Source: Granulicella paludicola
GTDB lineage: Bacteria > Acidobacteriota > Terriglobia > Terriglobales > Acidobacteriaceae
Assembly (NCBI RefSeq): GCF_025685545.1
Contig: NZ_JAGSYC010000024.1
Coordinates: forward strand, 248,001 to 312,000
DNA length: 64,000 nt
Direction of reading: 5' to 3'
Positions 1 to 7,898 of the stretch are shown piece by piece (position 1 is the stretch's first letter; each line of letters starts with the position of its first letter). The notes under the pieces are model-generated. The model saw only the letters and a list, made by a program, of their open reading frames with translations. It had not been told where the DNA came from and searched no databases. The translations under genes were made by a program, and so were the position numbers.

Positions 1-1
1 A

Positions 2-1525
2 AACTTCAACACCTATTACTATGCCGATCCGGTGACGCCGACACCGAATGTGACGCCGCCGGCCGGGTTCTATAACGCAGGTTCGGTCGTGCTGGGTGGA
101 CCTCTACCGGCGCTGACGTCGACCTCGCCATCGCCGTTCCAGTCGGTGATTCCGTACTCGTTTGCGACGTTCAGCGGCACATCGTATGCGACGTTCAATC
201 CGCACATCAAGCAGCCCTATGTGGAGTCGTGGACGCTGGGTATACAGCGTCAGTTGACGCAGAGCAGTGTGCTCGAGCTGCGGTATGTGGGCAATGTAGC
301 GAAGGACCAGTGGCTGCTGAAGAACTATAACGAGGTGAACATCTTCGAGAATGGTTTCCTCGCGGAGTTCAAGAATGCGCAGCTGAACTATGCGGCTTCG
401 GGTGGAACGACCTTCCAGGGCGCGGCACCGACACCGATTTTGAATACCGCGTTTGCCTCTTCCGGGCTGGCGGCAAACTTCACGAACGGCAGCTTCCTGA
501 ACATGGTGAAGACGGGGCAGGCGGGAGCACTGGCGACGCAGCTGGCGGGCAATCCAACGTATCTCTGCTCGCTGGTAGGGCAGACGTTCAGCCCCTGTGC
601 GGCGGGCGGGTATGCGGGCAATGGTACGTACCCGATCAACTTCTTCCAGGAGAATCCGTATGCTGCCGGTGCCGGGAACTCCGAGCTAACCAACGCAGGG
701 TTCTCGAACTACAACGCGCTGCAAGTGGAGTTCCGGCAGAACAACGTCCACGGGATGCAGTTTGACGCGAACTACACGCTCTCGAAGTCGCTAGGCACGA
801 GCGTGCAGGGAAGCACGGCTCCGGGCTATTACGGTGGCCGGTCGAACAGCGCGCCGGGGTTCTATACGCTGCGCAATCAGGGATTGAACTACTTCCCAAG
901 TGCGTTCGATGTGCGGAACGTCTTCCATGCCAGCGGAACGTATGACTTTCCGTTTGGGAAGAACAAGGCGTTCCTGAACAAGAACTATATCGAGAACGCC
1001 ATCGTTGGCGGATGGACGATCGGAGCGATTGTGCTTTGGCAGAGCGGCGAGCCGCACCTCTTCTCGGGCGGCACGCAGACTTTCAATGGAAATGACTCGG
1101 GCATTACGCTTGTCGGCGTAACGGCGGCGCAGCTGCAGAAGCAGATTCATCCGCGGTTCCTGCCCGGCAAGCCGTATGTGAGCCTGTTCGATCCGAAGTA
1201 CATCAACCAGGCGAACGGCCAGGCAAACTCGGCGTATATTCAGCCTGCATCGACGCCGGGCCAGTTCGGCCAGCTGTTGTGGCTGCATGATCCGAAGTTC
1301 TTCAACACGGACTTGTCGCTGACGAAGCTGGTGCCGATTCGCGGATCCATCAACTTGAAGGTGCAGGGAGTCTTTCTGAATGCTTTCAACCATACGCAGT
1401 GGACGGGTATGGATACGGGCGTACAGGATTCGACGTTTGGTTCGACGTCCTCCACCTATAACCCTTCCAATGGAGTGAACGGAGGAGCTCGTCAGATCGA
1501 GCTTCGCGCGAACCTGCAGTTCTGA
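2..1525 (+). CDS. TonB-dependent receptor, Oar-like, C-terminal part (5' end outside window)
   Basis: The reading frame is open to the first base of the window, so only the C-terminal ~507 residues are present and the true start lies upstream. The visible part is rich in Asn, Gly, Tyr and Phe with alternating aromatic and polar residues (for example ESWTLGIQRQL, YNALQVEFRQ, FDANYTLSKSL), as in outer-membrane beta-barrels of the acidobacterial Oar/TonB-dependent receptor family. It ends in LRANLQF; a terminal Phe is the usual sorting signal for outer-membrane barrels. Such receptors import oligosaccharides, peptides or other large ligands. Its place directly before the hydroxyproline operon suggests uptake of glycopeptides or arabino-oligosaccharides, but this is inference. 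The N-terminal plug and carboxypeptidase-like domain cannot be seen. Confidence 0.85.
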   Translation, partial: NFNTYYYADPVTPTPNVTPPAGFYNAGSVVLGGPLPALTSTSPSPFQSVIPYSFATFSGTSYATFNPHIKQPYVESWTLGIQRQLTQSSVLELRYVGNVAKDQWLLKNYNEVNIFENGFLAEFKNAQLNYAASGGTTFQGAAPTPILNTAFASSGLAANFTNGSFLNMVKTGQAGALATQLAGNPTYLCSLVGQTFSPCAAGGYAGNGTYPINFFQENPYAAGAGNSELTNAGFSNYNALQVEFRQNNVHGMQFDANYTLSKSLGTSVQGSTAPGYYGGRSNSAPGFYTLRNQGLNYFPSAFDVRNVFHASGTYDFPFGKNKAFLNKNYIENAIVGGWTIGAIVLWQSGEPHLFSGGTQTFNGNDSGITLVGVTAAQLQKQIHPRFLPGKPYVSLFDPKYINQANGQANSAYIQPASTPGQFGQLLWLHDPKFFNTDLSLTKLVPIRGSINLKVQGVFLNAFNHTQWTGMDTGVQDSTFGSTSSTYNPSNGVNGGARQIELRANLQF

Positions 1526-1544
1526 TGTCGCAATGGGTTGGAAT

Positions 1545-1579
1545 TGCCGGGTCGCTTGCAAATGCAGGCGGCCCGGGCA
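1545..1579 (+). terminator. possible stem-loop terminator after the receptor gene
   Basis: About 20 bases after the receptor stop codon there is a GC-rich inverted repeat of about 16 base pairs (left arm starts TGCCGGG, right arm ends CCCGGGCA), with two G:U pairs and one bulge. It is followed only by a short GTTTG tract, so termination efficiency is uncertain. Confidence 0.45.
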
Positions 1580-1654
1580 GTTTGAGAGTCAATGGCATAT
1601 GCTGGCAAGCGCAGGTGTTATTTTGGCAACGTAATTCGACGAACATAAACTCTT

Positions 1655-1676
1655 TTGTATCCAAAATGGTCTACAA
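1655..1676. promoter_or_regulatory. putative GntR operator upstream of hydroxyproline operon
   Basis: Inverted repeat TTGTATCC-N6-GTCTACAA. The same arrangement occurs upstream of the GH127 genes and the GH43 gene in this window. It ends 8 bases before the epimerase ATG, a position suited to repression. The likely ligand protein is the FadR-type GntR regulator encoded at 17019-17762. Confidence 0.55.
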
Positions 1677-1684
1677 TTATCGAT

Positions 1685-2641
1685 ATGGTTTCGGCTGAGA
1701 GAAGCAAACAAGTTCAGGTGCTGGACTCACACACCGAGGGCGAGCCTACGCGCGTTGTTGTCGAGGGTGGGCCTGACCTTGGCCAAGGCACGTTGGCGGA
1801 GCGGTTGCAGGTGTTTCGTGATCGCTATGACGGCTTTCGTTCCGGGGTGACCTGCGAACCTCGTGGGTCGGAGGTTGTGGTCGGAGCTCTGCTTTGCGAA
1901 CCGAGCAATCCTGAATGCGCTGCGGGTGTCATCTTCTTCAACGATGTGGGCTATCTGGGGATGTGCGGTCACGGCACGATTGGGCTTGTGCGGTCGCTGG
2001 AGTATCTCGGGCGGATCAAGCCTGGCAAGCACCGCATCGAGACGCCTGTGGGTGAGGTTGGGGTCGAGCTGAAGGCGGGTGGGCGTGTGTCGGTGAGCAA
2101 TGTTTTGAGCTACCGCTATCGTACTGCTGTGCCGGTAGAGGTGCCGGGGTTGGGGACGCTTACGGGCGACATTGCGTGGGCAGGGAACTGGTTCTTCCTG
2201 ATTGGCGAGCATCCTTTTGAGTTGACGATGGAGCGTCGCGCAGAGTTGATTGCTGCGACGCATGCGATTCGTGCTGCGTTGTCGGCCAGTGGCATCACCG
2301 GCGCTGATGGAGCGTTGATCGATCACATCGAGTTGTTCGGTAAGCCGGAGCATGCGGAGAATTCAAGCCGGAACTTTGTGTTGTGTCCTGGAGCTTCGTT
2401 CGACCGCTCGCCCTGCGGCACAGGCACCAGCGCCAAGATGGCGTGCCTGTATGCGGATGGCAAGCTTGCGGAGGGCGAGGTGTGGCGTCAGGAAGGATTT
2501 CTCGGGACCCACTTTTCGGGCTCAATCGAGGCACGCGGGGAGGCTATACTTCCGACCATCGAAGGTCGTGCCTGGATCACCGGGAAGTCCGTGCTGGTGT
2601 TTGAAGATGACGATCCGTTCGTTGGTGGTATCGAGTTCTGA
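1685..2641 (+). CDS. 4-hydroxyproline 2-epimerase (proline racemase family)
   Basis: This enzyme interconverts trans-4-hydroxy-L-proline and cis-4-hydroxy-D-proline, the first step of bacterial hydroxyproline catabolism. The 318-residue product shows both catalytic cysteines of the family: Cys94 in MCGHGTIG and Cys244 in SPCGTGTSAK. The early DSHTEGEPTRVV motif is also typical. A TTG at 1655 would add ten residues, but it sits inside the putative operator, so the ATG at 1685 is preferred. It is the first gene of a coupled operon, and its stop codon overlaps the next start (TGATG). Proline racemase itself is an alternative, but the downstream dehydrogenase, deaminase and semialdehyde dehydrogenase genes point clearly to hydroxyproline. 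Confidence 0.9.
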   Translation: MVSAERSKQVQVLDSHTEGEPTRVVVEGGPDLGQGTLAERLQVFRDRYDGFRSGVTCEPRGSEVVVGALLCEPSNPECAAGVIFFNDVGYLGMCGHGTIGLVRSLEYLGRIKPGKHRIETPVGEVGVELKAGGRVSVSNVLSYRYRTAVPVEVPGLGTLTGDIAWAGNWFFLIGEHPFELTMERRAELIAATHAIRAALSASGITGADGALIDHIELFGKPEHAENSSRNFVLCPGASFDRSPCGTGTSAKMACLYADGKLAEGEVWRQEGFLGTHFSGSIEARGEAILPTIEGRAWITGKSVLVFEDDDPFVGGIEF

Positions 2642-3762
2642 TGAAACCGTTCGATGTGGTCATTCTCGGGGCCGGGATTGTGGGATCGGCGTGTGCCTAT
2701 GAGTGCGCGCTGGCGGGGATGCGTGTCGCGGTGGTGGAGCCGGCTGTTCCCGCAGGAGCTGCGAGTGCGGCGGGGATGGGGCACCTGGTAGTGATGGATG
2801 ACTCGGAGGCGCAACTGGCTCTCTCGCACTTCTCGCGTGAGCTATGGCGCGAGCTTCGCGAAGCGCTGCCGCAGACGGTTGAGTACGAGGAGTGCGGCAC
2901 GCTATGGGTTGCAGCGGATGCTGAGGAGATGGAAGAGGTACTAGCTAAGCAGCAACGATATGCGAACAGCGGCATCGCCTCCGAGATGCTGGATGAGAGG
3001 GCCCTGCTCGAGGCCGAGCCGGGGCTGAGGCATGGGCTTGCCGGAGGATTGAGGGTGCCGCAGGATGGAGTGATCTATCCACCGACCGCCGCTGGTTACT
3101 TTCTTTCCGTCGCACAGCAACGGGGCGCGCAGTTGATACAGGGGAAGCGTCCGGTGCGTGCGGCTGAGGGCGAGGTCGTTTTTGAAGATGGCTCGCGTTT
3201 GAGCGCTGGATGGATTGTGATCGCGACCGGCACCGATACGAGCTTGTGTCCGTGGTTGAAGATACAGCCGCGCAAGGGGCATCTGGTGATTACCGACCGC
3301 TATCCGGGGGTTGTGCGGCATCAACTGGTGGAGCTGGGATATTTGAAGAGCGCGCACAGTGTCTCTACGGACTCTGTCGCATTCAATGTGCAGCCACGCA
3401 AGACGGGCCAGTTGCTGATTGGCTCGTCGCGGCAGTATGGCGAGTTGAAGCGTAAGGCCGATCCAGAGATGTTGCGGAGGATGCTCGATCGCGCGGTGGA
3501 ATATATGCCTTCGTTGAAGCAGCTCTCCGTGGTGCGGGTGTGGACCGGGTTCCGAGCGGCGACTCCGGATAAGCTACCGCTGATTGGACCTACGCCGGAT
3601 TCGACGGTGTTGGTGGCGATGGGCTTTGAAGGGCTTGGCATTACGAACGCGCCGGGAGCAGCGAAGCTGGTGCTGCATCATCTGACCGGTGCCGCGGTGC
3701 CGATGGACCCTATGGCGTTCCTGCCGAGCCGTGTGGCGAGAGCGGAGGCGGTCCATGCGTGA
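2641..3762 (+). CDS. FAD-dependent D-hydroxyproline dehydrogenase, catalytic (DAO-type) subunit
   Basis: A 373-residue flavoprotein of the D-amino-acid oxidase family. The N-terminal dinucleotide-binding motif is VVILGAGIVGSACAYE, and the C-terminal region GFEGLGITNAPGAAKLV is typical of glycine/sarcosine/D-amino-acid oxidases. It should oxidise cis-4-hydroxy-D-proline to 1-pyrroline-4-hydroxy-2-carboxylate. The start codon overlaps the epimerase stop by one base, and the next gene overlaps its own 3' end, so the genes are translationally coupled. With the following small 2Fe-2S protein and the FAD/NAD-type protein it forms the three-part dehydrogenase known from pseudomonad hydroxyproline clusters, which passes electrons to the respiratory chain rather than directly to oxygen. 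Substrate assignment is from context. Confidence 0.85.
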   Translation: MKPFDVVILGAGIVGSACAYECALAGMRVAVVEPAVPAGAASAAGMGHLVVMDDSEAQLALSHFSRELWRELREALPQTVEYEECGTLWVAADAEEMEEVLAKQQRYANSGIASEMLDERALLEAEPGLRHGLAGGLRVPQDGVIYPPTAAGYFLSVAQQRGAQLIQGKRPVRAAEGEVVFEDGSRLSAGWIVIATGTDTSLCPWLKIQPRKGHLVITDRYPGVVRHQLVELGYLKSAHSVSTDSVAFNVQPRKTGQLLIGSSRQYGELKRKADPEMLRRMLDRAVEYMPSLKQLSVVRVWTGFRAATPDKLPLIGPTPDSTVLVAMGFEGLGITNAPGAAKLVLHHLTGAAVPMDPMAFLPSRVARAEAVHA

Positions 3763-4021
3763 CGGGACGGCTGTGAACGCGGCGATGATCGGGTTGATCG
3801 TGAATGGAGAGGCTTTGCAGGTGCGGCGTGGAAGCACGGTGGCGGCTGCACTGCTAAACGCTGCGACGGCTTGCAGGATTTCGGAGAGTGGAGAGCCGCG
3901 CACGGCTGTGTGCGGTATGGGCGTGTGCTTTGAGTGTCGCGCCACGGTGGATGGGATCGCCCAACAGCGGACGTGCCAGATGGAATGCCGCGACGGCATG
4001 GTGGTGGAGACGCAGCGATGA
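3755..4021 (+). CDS. (2Fe-2S) ferredoxin-like subunit of D-hydroxyproline dehydrogenase
   Basis: A small 88-residue iron-sulfur protein of the sarcosine-oxidase / HcnA-like type. Cysteines 53, 58, 61 and 74 (CGMGVCFEC, then RTCQ) give the C-x4-C-x2-C-x12-C spacing expected for a plant-type [2Fe-2S] cluster. The ATG at 3755 lies inside the end of the preceding gene and gives the normal family length; an upstream in-frame start at 3689 would add an unlikely Arg-rich extension entirely inside that gene. The 3' end overlaps the next ATG by four bases. It probably carries electrons between the two flavin subunits. Confidence 0.85.
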   Translation: MRDGTAVNAAMIGLIVNGEALQVRRGSTVAAALLNAATACRISESGEPRTAVCGMGVCFECRATVDGIAQQRTCQMECRDGMVVETQR

Positions 4022-5331
4022 AACACTCCTTTGACATCGTTGTGGTGGGAGCAGGCCCGGCAGGGTTGGCGGCGGCTACGGCTGTGGCAGAGGCGGGGCG
4101 TCGTGTCGCTGTGCTGGACGAAAATCCACGCGTGGGCGGACAGATATGGCGAGCGAGCTTGAGTAAAGTGGCTCGCGATCGTAGTAAAGAAAGAGCTGTT
4201 GCACGTTTCGAGGCTTCTGGTGCGAAGTTGTTTAGCGGCCACCAGATTGTCGATGGCGATGCGGCCGGCGCTTTGGAGTCGTGGGTTGCTGCGACGCAGA
4301 GCCTTGAGACTTTCAGCTTTGAACGGCTCATTCTGGCGACGGGCGCTCGCGAACGCTTTCTGCCGTTCCCCGGGTGGACGTTACCGGGTGTGTTCGGTGC
4401 AGGCGGCCTGCAGGCCTTGGTGCGAAGCGGCTATGACATTCGCGGAAAGCGCGTGGTGGTTGTAGGCACGGGACCGCTGCTGCTGGCTGTGGCGGCGCAC
4501 CTGAAGCAGGATGGAGCTAGGGTTGTTCTGGTCGCGGAGCAGGCGCCCCTTTCGCAGCTGATGCAGTTTGGCTTGAGCCTGATAACGCGGCCCGGCAAGA
4601 TCGTGCAGGGCTTGAGTCTGCGAGCGCAGTTGGCGAATGCGCAGTATCGCACTGGATGCTGGCCTGTTGCGGCGCTGGGCGATGGCACGGTGACCGGTGT
4701 GCGCTTGAGTGATGGTTCGCGCACATGGACCGAGGCTTGCGATCTGCTGGCATGCGGCTTTCATCTTGTTCCGAACACAGAGTTAGCGACGTTGCTTGGC
4801 TGTGAGGTCGGCGACCACGGTGTGGTAGTCGATGCAGACCAGCAGACGTCGGTAGCGAGTGTTTACTGCGTGGGGGAGACGACTGCGATCGCGGGTGTCG
4901 ATGCTGCGCTCTTGCAGGGGCGCATTGCAGGATTGGCCGCCGCGGGTAGAGCTTCTGAAGCAAGGACACTGCATATGCAGCGGGATGCGGAACGTTCGTT
5001 TGGGAGACGCATGGATCGCGCCTTCGCTTTGCGGAAGGAAATGCTCACACTGGCTATGCCCGATACGATCGTGTGCCGTTGTGAGGATGTACGCTTCAGC
5101 CAGATTTCACAGGCCGCTGCGCCGGGCAATGGATGGACTAACGCGAAGTTGCAGACGCGTTGCGGCATGGGGCCGTGTCAGGGACGCATATGCGGGCCTG
5201 CGTTGAACGCGCTGTTTGGATGGAAGAATACCTCGGTGCGCGCGCCTCTCTTTCCTCTACCGATAGCGGCGTTATGCTCTTCGCCGCTTGCAACAGATGA
5301 CGCAACGACTTTAGTTACACAGGAGAACTGA
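4018..5331 (+). CDS. NAD(P)/FAD-dependent oxidoreductase subunit of D-hydroxyproline dehydrogenase
   Basis: A 437-residue protein of the HcnB / opine-oxidase subunit A type. It has an N-terminal FAD motif (VVVGAGPAGLAAA), a second nucleotide-binding motif (VVVVGTGPLLLAVAAHL) and a C-terminal BFD-like cluster with cysteines in VCRCEDV and TRCGMGPCQGRICG that can bind [2Fe-2S]. The start at 4018 is chosen because it overlaps the previous stop (ATGA) and begins directly before the Rossmann fold; a longer frame from 3934 runs through the upstream gene. It is expected to work with the two preceding subunits in cis-4-hydroxy-D-proline oxidation. Confidence 0.85.
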   Translation: MKHSFDIVVVGAGPAGLAAATAVAEAGRRVAVLDENPRVGGQIWRASLSKVARDRSKERAVARFEASGAKLFSGHQIVDGDAAGALESWVAATQSLETFSFERLILATGARERFLPFPGWTLPGVFGAGGLQALVRSGYDIRGKRVVVVGTGPLLLAVAAHLKQDGARVVLVAEQAPLSQLMQFGLSLITRPGKIVQGLSLRAQLANAQYRTGCWPVAALGDGTVTGVRLSDGSRTWTEACDLLACGFHLVPNTELATLLGCEVGDHGVVVDADQQTSVASVYCVGETTAIAGVDAALLQGRIAGLAAAGRASEARTLHMQRDAERSFGRRMDRAFALRKEMLTLAMPDTIVCRCEDVRFSQISQAAAPGNGWTNAKLQTRCGMGPCQGRICGPALNALFGWKNTSVRAPLFPLPIAALCSSPLATDDATTLVTQEN

Positions 5332-5333
5332 TA

Positions 5334-6263
5334 ATGAACTGGTTTGGCGTAATGCCCGCGATGACAACACCCTTCCACCCTGATCTTTCGGTCGATCATG
5401 AGATGCTGGCTCACCATGCAGAGTGGCTGCTTGAGAATGGTTGCCACGGCCTGGTGATGCTTGGTTCGCTTGGCGAAGGCGCGACGTTGGAGCACGACGA
5501 AAAGATCGCGATTTTGAAGACTGCAGTGAAGGCTTCGACTGCGAAGGGGACGCCTGTCGTGGCGGCGATCTCTGCGCTTTCGACCAAGAGCGCGGTGGCG
5601 CTCGCGAAAGAGGCAGAGCAGGCTGGCTGCAGCGGGCTCATGGTGCTGCCGCCGTATGTGTACACGTCGGACTGGCGCGAGATGAAGGAGCACGTGGCTG
5701 CGGTGATCAACGCAACAAAGCTGCCCTGCATGCTTTACAACAACCCTGTTGCGTATAAGACGGACTTCCTTGCTGTCCAGATCGCGGAGCTTGCTGCGGA
5801 GTGCCCTAACCTGCAGGCTGTGAAGGAGTCGAGTGCGGATGTCCGGCGCGTGATGGCGATTCGCGAGGTGGCTGGTGATCGTCTGAAGATCTTCGTCGGC
5901 GTCGATGATGTGCTGGTAGAAGCAGTCGACGCGGGTGCGACAGGCTGGGTTGCTGGACTGGTCAATGCGTTTCCGCGTGAGTCGGTGGAGCTGTTCGAAC
6001 TGGCTCTTGCGGGCAAGCGCAAAGAGGCTTATGCGTTGTACGAGTGGTTTCTGCCGCTGCTGCGTATGGACACCGTGCCGAAGTTTGTACAGCTGATCAA
6101 GTGGGTGCAGGAAGAGACGAACACTGGCATCGCACGTGTTCGCGCTCCGCGTCTGGAACTTGTGGGTGCTGAGTTGGCAGAGGCGAAGGCTGTGCTGAGC
6201 AAGGCTCTTGCGGCGCGTCCCACGGTCACCTCCACGGTGTTCAAGGCATTGCAGGAGGCGTAA
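5334..6263 (+). CDS. 1-pyrroline-4-hydroxy-2-carboxylate deaminase (DapA/DHDPS superfamily)
   Basis: A 309-residue TIM-barrel aldolase-family enzyme. The Schiff-base lysine is Lys164 in QAVKESSADVRR and the catalytic tyrosine is Tyr135 in MLYNNP. The phosphate/carboxylate loop, GSLGEG instead of the GTTGE of true DapA, is common in hydroxyproline-pathway members. It should convert 1-pyrroline-4-hydroxy-2-carboxylate into 2-oxoglutarate semialdehyde with release of ammonia and water. An AGGAG sequence precedes the ATG at good distance. It lies between the dehydrogenase subunits and the semialdehyde dehydrogenase, exactly where pathway logic puts it. A housekeeping DapA role is unlikely in this operon. 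Confidence 0.88.
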   Translation: MNWFGVMPAMTTPFHPDLSVDHEMLAHHAEWLLENGCHGLVMLGSLGEGATLEHDEKIAILKTAVKASTAKGTPVVAAISALSTKSAVALAKEAEQAGCSGLMVLPPYVYTSDWREMKEHVAAVINATKLPCMLYNNPVAYKTDFLAVQIAELAAECPNLQAVKESSADVRRVMAIREVAGDRLKIFVGVDDVLVEAVDAGATGWVAGLVNAFPRESVELFELALAGKRKEAYALYEWFLPLLRMDTVPKFVQLIKWVQEETNTGIARVRAPRLELVGAELAEAKAVLSKALAARPTVTSTVFKALQEA

Positions 6264-7831
6264 TGGCAGTCGAGCAGCTTGCAGGACTTTCATTGATTGA
6301 GGGCGTCGCCACGAAGGGTGGTGGCGCGACCTTTTCTGGCTACAACCCAACGGATGGTAACGCGTTGGAGCCTTTCTACACTTCGGCAAGTGTGACCGAC
6401 GTTGAACATGCTGTGGCTGCTGCGGTGAAGGCTGCGGAGTTTCTTGCGGCTAGTTCTGGTGCGGATCGTGCCAGGTTGCTGCGTGCATTTGCCGACGGTC
6501 TCGATGCGGCAGCAGAAAGCTTGATTGAGCGCGCGATGCTGGAGACAGCTTTGACGCGCCCACGATTGACAGGCGAGGTCGCACGCACAAGCGGGCAACT
6601 GCGGTTGTTCGCCAGGGTTGCTGAAGAGGGCGCGTGGCTGAACGCGCGCATCGACATGGCGGACCCGAGCCGCACGCCGCCGAAGCCCGATGTTCGCTCG
6701 GTACTGCGTCCGCTAGGGCCGGTTGTGGTGTTTGGTGCGAGTAACTTTCCATTGGCGTTTTCAGTAGCTGGTGGCGATACTGCTTCGGCACTTGCGGCGG
6801 GGAATCCTGTGATCGTGAAGGCGCATCCTGCTCATCCTGGAACGGGCGAGCTGGTGGGGCATATCGTGAACGCTGCTGTAGCGCGCGAGGGTTTTCCAGC
6901 TGGAACGTTTGCGTTGCTGTTCGATGCCGGTTATGAGGTTGGAGCGGCGCTGGTGCAACACCCCGAGATAAAAGCTGTCGGCTTCACTGGTTCGTTTCGC
7001 GGGGGACGCGCGCTGATGGACCTGGCTGCGAAGCGTGAGGTGCCGATCCCGGTGTATGCCGAGATGGGCAGCACGAATCCGGTGTTTGTGTTGCCGAAGG
7101 CCTTGGCGGAGCGATCTGCTGCACTCGCTGCCGATCTACAGGCTTCGTTCACGCTGGGTGGTGGTCAGTTCTGCACGAAGCCGGGCATGGTGTTTGTCGA
7201 AGAGCAGCATGGCAGAGCGTTCGTAGAGACGTTGCGCAGTAAGGTTGCGGCGGGCGGAGCCTTCTCTCTATTGACCGCAGGTATTGCGAAGCAGTTTGAG
7301 CATGAGCTCGCAGAGCGCAGGTCGTTGGCAAAGACGCTGGGTGCAGAGCGGGGCGAGGGCCATGCGGCGCAGAGTGTGCTGTTTGAGGTCTCGGCTGAGA
7401 AGTTCTTTGAGGATAAGCGTCTCTCGGAAGAGGTCTTCGGACCGACGACTTTGCTGGTCCAGTGCGATTCGAAGGAACAGATGATGGCGGCGGCGCGTGG
7501 ACTGGAAGGGCATCTTACGGCTACGATCCTGGGTACGCCGGAGGACCTGGCAGAGCACGCGGAGTTGATTCGCATTCTGGAGCAGAAGGCCGGGCGGGTG
7601 ATCTTCAATGCCTTTCCTACAGGTGTTGAGGTGAACCACGCGATGGTGCATGGTGGGCCGTATCCTGCGACTTCTGATGGGCGATCGACCTCGGTAGGGA
7701 GTCTTGCGATTCTGCGCTTTGCTCGCCCCGTTGCATTCCAGGGCATGCCGCAGTTCGCTCTGCCGCCAGAGTTGCAGGATGCGAATCCACGGAAGGTGCC
7801 GCAGCTGCGCGATGGGGTGCTCGCGATATAA
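6263..7831 (+). CDS. 2-oxoglutarate semialdehyde dehydrogenase (aldehyde dehydrogenase family)
   Basis: A 522-residue aldehyde dehydrogenase. The catalytic Cys304 is in GGGQFCTKPG, the general-base Glu267 in YAEMGSTNP, and the C-terminal catalytic-domain motif EEVFGP is present. Its length and the central FGASNFPLAFS motif fit the NADP-type 2,5-dioxovalerate dehydrogenase branch. It oxidises the deaminase product to 2-oxoglutarate, delivering hydroxyproline carbon to the TCA cycle. The ATG overlaps the deaminase stop by one base. It is the last gene of the operon, and a clear terminator follows. Confidence 0.88.
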   Translation: MAVEQLAGLSLIEGVATKGGGATFSGYNPTDGNALEPFYTSASVTDVEHAVAAAVKAAEFLAASSGADRARLLRAFADGLDAAAESLIERAMLETALTRPRLTGEVARTSGQLRLFARVAEEGAWLNARIDMADPSRTPPKPDVRSVLRPLGPVVVFGASNFPLAFSVAGGDTASALAAGNPVIVKAHPAHPGTGELVGHIVNAAVAREGFPAGTFALLFDAGYEVGAALVQHPEIKAVGFTGSFRGGRALMDLAAKREVPIPVYAEMGSTNPVFVLPKALAERSAALAADLQASFTLGGGQFCTKPGMVFVEEQHGRAFVETLRSKVAAGGAFSLLTAGIAKQFEHELAERRSLAKTLGAERGEGHAAQSVLFEVSAEKFFEDKRLSEEVFGPTTLLVQCDSKEQMMAAARGLEGHLTATILGTPEDLAEHAELIRILEQKAGRVIFNAFPTGVEVNHAMVHGGPYPATSDGRSTSVGSLAILRFARPVAFQGMPQFALPPELQDANPRKVPQLRDGVLAI

Positions 7832-7851
7832 GTGTCCTTCGATGGAGCATG

Positions 7852-7889
7852 AAAAGGGCCGCGCTATTGCTAGCGTGGCCTTTTCTTTT
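7852..7889 (+). terminator. Rho-independent terminator of hydroxyproline operon
   Basis: Inverted repeat AAAAGGGCCGCGCTA / TAGCGTGGCCTTTT around a TTGC loop, followed by CTTTT. The A-rich 5' flank makes it potentially bidirectional, which suits its position between two convergent genes. Confidence 0.8.
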
Positions 7890-7898
7890 CAGATTCGA

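Noticed and set aside
1655..1684. TTG start extending the hydroxyproline epimerase by ten residues
   Set aside because: It overlaps the putative operator and has no ribosome-binding site; the ATG at 1685 gives the usual family length.
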